Assembly: GCA_025450405.1 (NCBI GenBank)
Contig: JANWHL010000136.1
Coordinates: 1-11,642 of the forward strand
Origin: Ktedonobacterales bacterium
GTDB lineage: Bacteria > Chloroflexota > Ktedonobacteria > Ktedonobacterales > JADMIN01
DNA: 11,642 nt
Direction: 5' to 3'
Every line of letters starts with the position of its first letter. Within the stretch, counting starts at the first letter, position 1. Positions 1 through 5,522 of this stretch are shown piece by piece. The notes beneath the pieces were generated by a model. It was not told where the DNA came from. It did no database searches and saw only the letters and a list, made by a program, of their open reading frames with translations. The translations under genes and the position numbers were made by a program.

Positions 1-210
1 GCCGGTCGGCAGCTGCTCGAGTCGATGGGTCTGCGCGAGCGCAAGAACGTCGACCTCATCGCCTGCCCGTCGTGTGGCCGGGCGGAGATCGACGTGATCG
101 CGGTGGCCAACGACGCGATGGCGGCGCGCAACACCGCGCTGGCGGAGCGGCTGCGTGGGCCTGCGCTCGGGCAAACGGAAACGGATGCGCCAGGACCGGA
201 CGTTCGTTGA
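1..210 (+). CDS. ispG: IspG (GcpE) C-terminal fragment, 5' cut by window edge and apparently truncated at the 3' end
   Basis: The frame is open from base 1 and ends at TGA 208-210. It reads GRQLLESMGLRERKNVDLIA, then CPSCGR, then EIDVIAVAND. This is the hallmark of 4-hydroxy-3-methylbut-2-enyl diphosphate synthase just before its Fe-S domain; the enzyme reduces MEcPP to HMBPP in the cytosolic MEP isoprenoid pathway. In known IspG the CPxCxR cysteines are two of three cluster ligands, and the third Cys and a Glu lie about 30 residues on in a GCVVNGPGE-like motif. Here the protein ends about 35 residues after CPSCGR, in a tail (GQTETDAPGPDVR) that has no such motif, and I find none in the other frames downstream. 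It therefore looks truncated, although a chimeric assembly is possible. The family call is secure; whether the product is functional is doubtful. Confidence 0.8.
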   Translation, partial: AGRQLLESMGLRERKNVDLIACPSCGRAEIDVIAVANDAMAARNTALAERLRGPALGQTETDAPGPDVR

Positions 211-236
211 TGTATCCGAAGCGCTGGTGCTACACT
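207..236 (+). promoter_or_regulatory. Candidate sigma70-type promoter with extended -10 for the sulfurtransferase gene
   Basis: A -35 TTGATG at 207-212 (overlapping the ispG stop), an 18-base spacer and a -10 TACACT at 231-236 preceded by TGC, giving an extended -10. The predicted start of transcription is near 243, about 50 bases before the chosen ATG. Both boxes match consensus at 4 of 6 positions, so this is suggestive only. Confidence 0.4.
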
Positions 237-292
237 TCGTGCAGCGCGGGGACGGGCGCGCCGGACCCGCGGAGACCGGGAGGTATCGCGAC

Positions 293-1174
293 ATGGCCGA
301 CATCTCGACCGCGGCGCCAGGCGCCGCGACGCCAGCGGGATATGCTCATCCCGAGGTGCTCGTGGACACCGAATGGGTGGCTCTGCACCTCGACGACCCG
401 AAGGTGCGCATCGTGGAGGCCGACGAAGATCCCCTCCTCTACGAGGTCGGGCACATCCAGAATGCCGCTAAACTGGACTGGCACACCGATGTCCAGGACC
501 CCGTACGTCGTGACTTCGTGGATCGCGCGGCCTTCGAGGCGCTGATGCGCCGCTACGGCATCGGCAACGACACCACCGTCGTGTTCTACGGCGACAAGAA
601 CAACTGGTACGCCGCGTATAGCTACTGGCTCTTCACGCTCTATGGCCACCAGCATGCCATGCTGATGAATGGCGGGCGCACGAAGTGGGAGGCGGAGGGC
701 CGGCCCTATACCAAGGATACGCCCACGTTCGCGCCCACCGAGTACCACGCCTCCGGGCCAGACGTGACCATCCGCGCTTTCCGCCGCCAGGTGGAAGAGA
801 CGCTGGACAAGGGCGGCACGGCGCTGGTGGACGTGCGCTCGCCGGATGAGTATTCCGGCAAGCTGGTCCACATGATCAACTACCCGCAGGAAGGCGCCTC
901 GCGCGGCGGGCACATCCCCGGCGCCCAGAACATCCCCTGGGGGACGGCGGCCAACGCCGACGGCACCTTCAAGTCGCCCGAGGAGCTGCGCCAGATCTAC
1001 GGCGGCAAGGGTATTACTCCGGACAAGCACGTGATCGCCTATTGCCGGATTGGCGAGCGGTCGGCGCACACCTGGTTCGTGCTGACGCGGCTGCTGGGCT
1101 ATCCCAGCGTCCGCAACTACGACGGCTCATGGACCGAGTGGGGCAACCTGGTCGCCGCGCCGATCGAGAAGTAA
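293..1174 (+). CDS. sseA: Thiosulfate sulfurtransferase (two rhodanese domains, SseA/CysA type)
   Basis: A 293-residue protein with two rhodanese domains, the usual length for the thiosulfate/3-mercaptopyruvate sulfurtransferase family, which moves sulfane sulfur to acceptors such as cyanide or thiols in the cytoplasm. The N-terminal structural domain contains FYGDKNNWYAAYSYWLF and LMNGGRTKWEAEGRP. The C-terminal catalytic domain has VDVRSPDEYSG, GGHIPGAQNIPW and the active-site loop CRIGERS with the persulfide-forming Cys251. The CRIGERS loop is that of thiosulfate sulfurtransferases (mycobacterial CysA-like) rather than the CGSGVT loop of mercaptopyruvate enzymes. The frame is open back to 155, but ATG 293 is preferred because GGGAGG (278-283) lies 9 bases upstream and family members start shortly before this point. 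No signal peptide is seen. It lies two genes from a SufU-like scaffold, so a sulfur-donor role is possible but inferred. Confidence 0.92.
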   Translation: MADISTAAPGAATPAGYAHPEVLVDTEWVALHLDDPKVRIVEADEDPLLYEVGHIQNAAKLDWHTDVQDPVRRDFVDRAAFEALMRRYGIGNDTTVVFYGDKNNWYAAYSYWLFTLYGHQHAMLMNGGRTKWEAEGRPYTKDTPTFAPTEYHASGPDVTIRAFRRQVEETLDKGGTALVDVRSPDEYSGKLVHMINYPQEGASRGGHIPGAQNIPWGTAANADGTFKSPEELRQIYGGKGITPDKHVIAYCRIGERSAHTWFVLTRLLGYPSVRNYDGSWTEWGNLVAAPIEK

Positions 1175-1188
1175 CGGACGGGGAGATA

Positions 1189-1409
1189 ACCGCCGAGAGT
1201 GGACGTTCACAAAGAGGACACAGAGGGGAAGAGAGAGGACGAAGGGGGGGAGGAGTCCATCGCTGGCCGCGAGGGTCCTCATCCCCTACCTCTCCGGGCG
1301 ACGGGCCGCTCCCAGAGGCTCTACAACCGTACCCGGCGTCCACCGGACGCCCCTACGCGCGGATGATGGGCGGATTGGCGGTCACCGCGGAGTGAAGAAG
1401 AGGACGAAG
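1189..1409 (+). repeat. Purine-rich intergenic sequence with a degenerate two-copy repeat
   Basis: The 237-base gap between the sulfurtransferase and sufU genes holds no credible gene. Two parts share words: ACCGCCGAG (1189-1197) followed by GAGGACGAAG (1235-1244), and ACCGCGGAG (1384-1392) followed by GAGGACGAAG (1400-1409). The first copy runs into a purine block (1210-1255, mostly G and A). The second copy supplies the ribosome binding site of sufU. It resembles the purine-rich interspersed intergenic repeats I recall from some Chloroflexota genomes, which is recollection and not a database match. Confidence 0.4.
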
Positions 1410-1411
1410 AC

Positions 1412-1918
1412 GTGAGCACAGACCGCCAAGAGATCATCGAGTTCCTGGTCGACCATTACGAGCACCCGCGCCATCGCGGCGCGCTGCCCGACCCGGACAT
1501 TCACCTGACTGGGGGCAATCCCGGCTGTGCCGACGTGGTGGAGATCTATGCCAAGGTCGGGGCGGACGGCACGCTGGAGGACGTCGCGTTCGAGGGCAGC
1601 GGCTGCACCATCAGCATGGCGGCGGCGTCGTACGTGACCGAGATGGTCCGGGGCATGACGCTGGAGCAGGTGGACGAGCTGAACACTGAGACGCTGATCG
1701 ACGAGCTCGGGCGCGAGGTGGTCATGACACGGCCTACCTGCGCGACCGTCGCCCTGGGGACGCTCAAGCAGGGCGTGCACGAGTTCCGGATGCGCCGCCT
1801 GGCGGACGCGGCGTATCACCGCGCTAGCCCAGCCAGCCAGGCGGGCGCGAACGGCAACGCGGCGGATGCGGCGGATCGCCCGGCACGGCCTGAGGGTCAG
1901 ACGGAGCACGCGGGTTAG
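1412..1918 (+). CDS. sufU: SufU/IscU-like Fe-S cluster assembly scaffold
   Basis: A 168-residue NifU N-terminal/IscU-fold protein. The three conserved cysteines are visible: C39 in GGNPGCADVV (with D41), C65 in GSGCTIS, and C110 in RPTCATVAL (with R107). In SufU proteins these bind zinc or a nascent cluster and accept sulfur from a SufS-type cysteine desulfurase. Residues 1-26 form the usual N-terminal helix, DRQEIIEFLVDHYEHPRHRG. The fold ends around residue 135. The remaining 30 or so residues are Ala/Gly/Asp-rich and look disordered, longer than in typical SufU. The start is GTG with AGAGGA 7 bases upstream. No sufS, sufB or sufD is in the window, so the usual Suf operon context is absent and the partner must be elsewhere. 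Confidence 0.9.
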   Translation: MSTDRQEIIEFLVDHYEHPRHRGALPDPDIHLTGGNPGCADVVEIYAKVGADGTLEDVAFEGSGCTISMAAASYVTEMVRGMTLEQVDELNTETLIDELGREVVMTRPTCATVALGTLKQGVHEFRMRRLADAAYHRASPASQAGANGNAADAADRPARPEGQTEHAG

Positions 1919-2023
1919 ACGGGCCAGACGGATCACGGGCCTGGGGACGAGCGCCTCACGCCTGGACAGGTGCCGCCCGCGGTCACTCGCCCGTCCTGAT
2001 CGCGATCCGCCGCCGATTGCCAA

Positions 2024-2767
2024 TCAGTCGCCCATCTTGATGTACTTGAACTGCTCGGCCTGCTTGATATCGTGGCCGTGCTTGCGCGCCGTGTTGCCGT
2101 TTTCCTCGGCCCAGCGCGTCACACCCTCGGCGGGGTCCCAGTCGCCCATCTGGCTCTTGTGGGCGCGCAGCGCGGCGACCTTGGCGTCGAGATAGCCGCT
2201 GATATCCACCCAGCGGTCGGCCACCTGCGTGCCGGTCATATAGATTTCCTTGACATTGTGGGTTTTCAGGCCCTCGGCCGACTCCACCGGCATCGCCAGC
2301 CGGGTGCCAGCGAGCGGCATGATAGCCGCGAGGGTGGCCTCGCCAGCGGCACGGTGGTCGGGGTGGTTGATGTAGCCTTGGCCGGACCAGCGCGTGGTGG
2401 GATCCTGGCAGATCACCACATCGGGTCGCACCTGGCGGATGACCCGCGCAATGTCGTGGCGCAGCTCCAGCGTGGGCTCGAGGCGTGAATCCCAGTAGTG
2501 CAGGAAGATGACCTCGTTGCGCACGCCCAGCGCGCGGGCGGCGGCGCGTGCCTCATCCTGGCGAACGTGGGCGAGCTCCTCGCTAGTGATCGTCTCATTG
2601 CCGGAATCGCCCACCTGGCCATCGGTGACCAGGCAATAGTAGACGTCGGCGCCCTCGGCGGTGAAGCGGGCGATGGTGCCCCCGGCGCCGAACTCGCCGT
2701 CGTCGGGGTGGGCCATGACGATCAGGACCCGCTTGGGCTGCTGGGGAGTCTCGGTGGTCTCGGTCAC
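2024..2767 (-). CDS. PIG-L family N-acetyl-sugar deacetylase (paralogue 1)
   Basis: A 247-residue LmbE/PIG-L zinc hydrolase. The family removes acetyl groups from N-acetylglucosamine-type substrates (MshB, BshB, GPI PIG-L) or related amides. The AHPDD motif is at 19-23 (H20 and D23 as zinc ligands, D22 as general base) and the second-half HPDHR motif supplies H135 and the third zinc ligand H138. DISGYLDAKVAALRAHKSQM is the usual C-terminal helix of this group. No signal peptide or TM segment is seen, so it is probably cytoplasmic. The start is GTG with GGAG 7 bases upstream. It lies 62 bases downstream of the uracil-DNA glycosylase on the same strand, probably as the last gene of that operon. 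The substrate cannot be told from sequence; no mycothiol or bacillithiol ligase is nearby. It converges on sufU with 105 bases between them, where I see no clear terminator. Confidence 0.9.
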   Translation of the reverse strand: MTETTETPQQPKRVLIVMAHPDDGEFGAGGTIARFTAEGADVYYCLVTDGQVGDSGNETITSEELAHVRQDEARAAARALGVRNEVIFLHYWDSRLEPTLELRHDIARVIRQVRPDVVICQDPTTRWSGQGYINHPDHRAAGEATLAAIMPLAGTRLAMPVESAEGLKTHNVKEIYMTGTQVADRWVDISGYLDAKVAALRAHKSQMGDWDPAEGVTRWAEENGNTARKHGHDIKQAEQFKYIKMGD

Positions 2768-2829
2768 GTGGGCGCTCCATTCGTGCGGGATGAACGTGGC
2801 GGCGGCACTCGCGCCGCGCCGGTCAGGTG

Positions 2830-3600
2830 TCAGACGGCGGATGGCGTAGGTCTCACGGGCGGGATGGACCGTCGAACGACGTGATCTCTACCCGCCGGGA
2901 TCGTGGTGGGCTCGCCAGCCGCGGTTGCGGCGCGACGCCCAAGATCCAGCTTACCGGAGGTCCGCTCGGCGGCGTCCAGCTCGGCGGCGTCCAGCCCAGC
3001 GGCGTCCAGCCCAGCGGCGTCCGGTTCGACGCGCCAGGCGGCGAGGCGATCTAGCGCACGTGTAAGCAGCGCCTGATGCTTCGGATCGTTCAGCCAGCGG
3101 CTGACGCCGGAGGGATGCGGCAGCGGCAGCAGGTGCGCGCCATGCTCCTCGAATCCCTCACCGATCACATCCTCCAGCCGCCGGGGTCCCAAAAAGGCGG
3201 CGATCGCCATTGCGCCGACCAGCACGATGATGCGCGGGCGCACCAGTGCCAGCTCGCGTAGCAGATAGGGCCGGCAGAGGGCGACCTCGGGTGGCGAGGG
3301 CTTGCGGTCGCCGCCGCCGCGCGGCGCGCGGCCGGGGTCGCAGCGCGTGAGCGCAGAGATGTAGACACGGCCGCGGAAGTCCTCGGGCGCGAAACCGGCG
3401 CGCACCAGCCACCCTTGCAGGATGCGGCCGCCTGGCCCGCTGAAGGGCAGGCCGCGCTCCACCGAGACATGCCCCGGCGCCTGCCCGATGAGCATGACAC
3501 GATCGGTCACCCGCCCGCGATAACCCGCGACGGGATCGGCGCGCTCCAGATAGCCGGCGTCCACACAGCGGTGACAGGCGCGCATCTCGTCCTGGAGCAC
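2830..3600 (-). CDS. Uracil-DNA glycosylase superfamily protein, Fe-S (family 4/5-like)
   Basis: From the GTG at 3600 this is 256 residues. The UDG motifs are GQAPG (39-43) followed by RGLPFSGPGGRIL, and LPHPSGVSRWLND (HPSG 162-165). Four cysteines with family-4-like spacing (C9, C12, C87, C109) are the expected [4Fe-4S] ligands. Such enzymes excise uracil from deaminated DNA in base excision repair. In archetypal family 4 enzymes motif 1 is GE(A/G)PG; here Glu is replaced by Gln, so catalysis or specificity may differ. The start is uncertain: the frame is open to 3861 into the flavin reductase, and ATG 3585 (AGGA 4 bases upstream) and ATG 3786 are alternatives. The core ends near residue 190. 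Beyond it come four DAA(G/E)L repeats and a tail of about 43 residues of unclear origin. It lies between flavin reductase and PIG-L, probably in one transcript. Confidence 0.85.
   Translation of the reverse strand: MLQDEMRACHRCVDAGYLERADPVAGYRGRVTDRVMLIGQAPGHVSVERGLPFSGPGGRILQGWLVRAGFAPEDFRGRVYISALTRCDPGRAPRGGGDRKPSPPEVALCRPYLLRELALVRPRIIVLVGAMAIAAFLGPRRLEDVIGEGFEEHGAHLLPLPHPSGVSRWLNDPKHQALLTRALDRLAAWRVEPDAAGLDAAGLDAAELDAAERTSGKLDLGRRAATAAGEPTTIPAGRDHVVRRSIPPVRPTPSAV
2964..3023 (-). repeat. Four tandem 15-bp repeats inside the UDG gene
   Basis: Units at 2964-2978, 2979-2993, 2994-3008 and 3009-3023. On the plus strand the first two are identical (GCTCGGCGGCGTCCA). The third and fourth read GCCCAGCGGCGTCC plus A or G. 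In the UDG frame they encode DAAGL, DAAGL, DAAEL, DAAE. The unit is a multiple of three, so copy-number change keeps the frame. The repeats sit just beyond the catalytic domain. Confidence 0.9.
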
Positions 3601-3733
3601 CGCCAGATCGCGGGCGCGGCCGGCCAGCGAGCGCGGGGCCGCGCGGGCGCCCAGCGTGGCGCGGAGCGGCGATTCGAGGGCGTGGGCGGGCGAAATTGGC
3701 GGCCATCCTTTCGACCGAGCGGACGAGCGGACG

Positions 3734-4342
3734 TCAGATGCGGGGGCGCTCAGGCGGGGCGGTCGCCGCTGGCATGGCGGGCGCATCGGGCGCGCTGAGC
3801 GTCTCGGTGCTGGGACCGAGGTCGAGTTCCTGGGGGACGAGGCGGCCATAGCGCGTGCCATAGAAGAGCAGCGGAGTCGCTTCGCGGCTGCCCAGCGCCT
3901 CCACGCGGCCGATGAGAATGCTGTGATCGCCGCCAGGATAGACGGCGACGATCCGGCAATCTACCCAGGCCAGGCAATCGTCGAAGACCGGCGCGCCCGT
4001 GGCCTCGGTGTGGGTGGCGACGCCGCAGAAGTCCTGATATTTCGCCGGCCCGCGGCCGGCGAAGCAGCGCGAGACCGACGCCTGGTCGGCGCTCAGAAAA
4101 TTGGCGGCGAAGTAGCCAGTCTCCAGCAACAGGTCATGGGTGTAGTTGGTATGCTCGACGCAGACGAGCACGAGTGGCGGGTCGAGCGAGACGGAGCAGA
4201 AGGCGTTGACGGTGATACCGGCGCGGCGACCACTCTGGCGCGTGGTGACGACGGTGACACCGGTGGCGAAGTGGCCGAGGACGCGGCGGAATGTGGCGGG
4301 ATCAATGCCGGTCGCGGGACTGGTCTGGGGGTCTACGCTCAT
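3734..4342 (-). CDS. Flavin reductase-like, FMN-binding protein
   Basis: A 202-residue protein of the flavin reductase domain family, whose members reduce FMN or FAD with NAD(P)H, often to supply a partner monooxygenase. Visible hallmarks are FRRVLGHFATGVTVVTT (18-34), the flavin-binding NAFCSVSLDPPLVLVCVE (46-63), ANFLSADQ (80-87) and GGDHSILIGRVEALG (137-151) with the conserved His140. The catalytic core ends near residue 170. The last 30 or so residues are Pro/Ala/Thr-rich. ATG 4342 is chosen because family homology begins a few residues later; the open frame continues to 4771 but the extension is Arg/Ser/Pro-rich and looks non-coding. The ribosome binding site (CGAGA, about 8 bases upstream) is weak. 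No monooxygenase component is in the window. It is the first gene of a likely operon with UDG and PIG-L, read from a promoter at 4478-4506 with a leader of about 130 bases. Confidence 0.88.
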   Translation of the reverse strand: MSVDPQTSPATGIDPATFRRVLGHFATGVTVVTTRQSGRRAGITVNAFCSVSLDPPLVLVCVEHTNYTHDLLLETGYFAANFLSADQASVSRCFAGRGPAKYQDFCGVATHTEATGAPVFDDCLAWVDCRIVAVYPGGDHSILIGRVEALGSREATPLLFYGTRYGRLVPQELDLGPSTETLSAPDAPAMPAATAPPERPRI

Positions 4343-4463
4343 GAACGATTCTCGACGACTCTCTACGCTGCCGCGCTGACGGCTCTGACGGCGCTCATGA
4401 TCCGCGTCCATGGACCGCGTCCACGATCCGCGTGGGCGGCGGCACCGTCGCGTCCGGCTCAAC

Positions 4464-4480
4464 ACTTCCACCTGGGAAGT
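4464..4480. promoter_or_regulatory. Palindromic operator candidate over the flavin reductase promoter
   Basis: ACTTCC (4464-4469) and GGAAGT (4475-4480) form a perfect 6-bp inverted repeat with a 5-base centre. It overlaps the -10 box at 4478-4483 and the predicted start of transcription near 4471, where a repressor would block initiation. No regulator gene is adjacent, so the factor is unknown. Confidence 0.4.
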
Positions 4481-4506
4481 ATATCGCCCGGCGCCATCCG
4501 CCGCAA
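4478..4506 (-). promoter_or_regulatory. Sigma70-type promoter for flavin reductase-UDG-PIG-L operon
   Basis: Read on the minus strand: -35 TTGCGG (4501-4506), an exact 17-base spacer, -10 TATACT (4478-4483, 5 of 6 to consensus). The -10 stands out as AT-rich in GC-rich surroundings. The same -10 and a near-identical -35 (TTGCGA) occur upstream of the EXLDI gene. Confidence 0.55.
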
Positions 4507-4664
4507 CCACGGGCGGCCGCGAATGGCCGCGGCCAGACACAGAACGCCCGTGGTGGGACGCGCGGTGGATCCCGAGTGGAGGCCAAGCGGATCGCGGCTG
4601 ACGTGTGAGAAGATAGGGGAACGCGGCCGGCGCGTCCTCCGTGGCGCGGACTCGCTGGGAAGCG

Positions 4665-4680
4665 ATCGCGGAATCGCGAT
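4665..4680. promoter_or_regulatory. Inverted repeat upstream of PIG-L paralogue 2
   Basis: ATCGCG (4665-4670), GAAT, CGCGAT (4675-4680): a perfect 6-bp inverted repeat about 70 bases before the PIG-L start, which could be a regulator site. Such words are not rare in GC-rich DNA, so this is weak. Confidence 0.25.
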
Positions 4681-4749
4681 GGGAGATCGTGGGTGCGCGC
4701 CCGGGCTTGGGCGGCATCGTTGCTTGGGAAGAGTGGGAGTGGCATCGGC

Positions 4750-5502
4750 ATGACCGAGACAGGAACGGCACCAGAGACGGACGCGCGGGCGCGCGTCATG
4801 GTGATCATGGCGCATCCAGACGACGCGGAGTTCACCTCGGGCGGGACGGTGGCGCGCTTCGCCGCGAGCGGCTACCGGGTGCAATATGTGCTGGCGACCA
4901 GCGGCGACAAGGGCAGCAGCGACCGCGCCGCGGTGCCCGAGGCGCTGGCGGCGACACGCCGGGCCGAGCAGCGGGACGCGGCCCGCGCGCTGGGTGTGGA
5001 GGAAGTGACGTTCCTCGGCCACCACGATGGCGAGGTGGAGGTGAGCCTGGCGTTTCGGCGCGAGCTGGCGCTGGTGATCCGCCAGGGCCGGCCGGACGTG
5101 GTGCTGACGTTCGATCCCTGGCAGCGCTACCAGATCCATCCCGACCACCGCGCGGTGGGGATGACGGCGCTGGACGCCGTGGCCGCCGCGCGCGACCATA
5201 TGTACTTCCCCGAGCAGTTGAACGGCGGCGAAGACGAAGGCCTCACCGAGCACCGCGTCCACAATATCTACTTCTTCGGGACCGACCAGCCGAACTATTA
5301 TGTGGACATCTCGTCGACACTGGAGAAGAAGGTCGCGGCGCTGCGCTGCCACCGGAGCCAGATGGGTGACCGGGACATCGAGGGCATGATCCGCGCGCGG
5401 GCGGCAGCGGTGGGCGCCGAGGTCGGTCTGGCGGCGGCCGAGGCCTTCCACTACCTTCCCATGATGCGGCCGCCGGAGCTGAAGCGGCTGCCCACCTGGT
5501 AG
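4750..5502 (+). CDS. PIG-L family N-acetyl-sugar deacetylase (paralogue 2)
   Basis: A 250-residue LmbE/PIG-L hydrolase. AHPDD is at 21-25 (zinc ligands H22 and D25, base D24) and HPDHR provides H130 and H133. The C-terminal half has DISSTLEKKVAALRCHRSQMGD, closely matching DISGYLDAKVAALRAHKSQM of the minus-strand paralogue at 2024-2767; both also begin MTET and share GGT(V/I)ARF. The two are clearly paralogues but diverge in the loop after the first motif (SGDKGSSDRAA here, DGQVGDSGNET there) and before HPDHR, which would be expected to alter substrate choice. The start is ATG with GGAG about 10 bases upstream; the frame is open to 4693 but the extra residues are not family-like. The ABC-F fusion gene begins 20 bases after its stop, so the two are probably cotranscribed. 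Confidence 0.9.
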   Translation: MTETGTAPETDARARVMVIMAHPDDAEFTSGGTVARFAASGYRVQYVLATSGDKGSSDRAAVPEALAATRRAEQRDAARALGVEEVTFLGHHDGEVEVSLAFRRELALVIRQGRPDVVLTFDPWQRYQIHPDHRAVGMTALDAVAAARDHMYFPEQLNGGEDEGLTEHRVHNIYFFGTDQPNYYVDISSTLEKKVAALRCHRSQMGDRDIEGMIRARAAAVGAEVGLAAAEAFHYLPMMRPPELKRLPTW

Positions 5503-5522
5503 GGGCGATCAGGAGTCGGGAC

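Larger units (their letters stand above)
4343..4749. other. Divergent intergenic region between flavin reductase and PIG-L paralogue 2
   Basis: 407 bases without a credible gene. It holds a minus-strand promoter (4478-4506), a palindrome over that promoter's -10 (4464-4480), short repeated words (ATCCGCGT at about 4400 and 4428, and CTGACGGC twice near 4378-4391), and an inverted repeat at 4665-4680 upstream of the plus-strand gene. No clear plus-strand promoter was found. Confidence 0.6.

Noticed and set aside
155..292. Longer N-terminus of the sulfurtransferase from ATG 155
   Set aside because: It overlaps the ispG frame, has no ribosome binding site and adds residues foreign to the family. 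ATG 293 has GGGAGG in place.
230..1069. A 279-residue minus-strand frame opposite the sulfurtransferase
   Set aside because: Antisense shadow; the plus strand has unambiguous rhodanese motifs.
1919..2023. Intrinsic terminator between the convergent sufU and PIG-L genes
   Set aside because: Only short self-complementary words such as GATCGCGATC are present, with no stable stem followed by a T-run on either strand.
2964..3023. Short CRISPR-like array
   Set aside because: The 15-bp units are directly adjacent, have no spacers and lie in frame inside a gene; it is a minisatellite.
3656..4753. A 365-residue plus-strand frame opposite flavin reductase
   Set aside because: The minus-strand protein has clear flavin reductase motifs. 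The plus-strand frame is an antisense shadow typical of GC-rich DNA.
4459..5451. A 330-residue minus-strand frame opposite the second PIG-L
   Set aside because: Antisense shadow of a PIG-L gene with intact zinc-site motifs.
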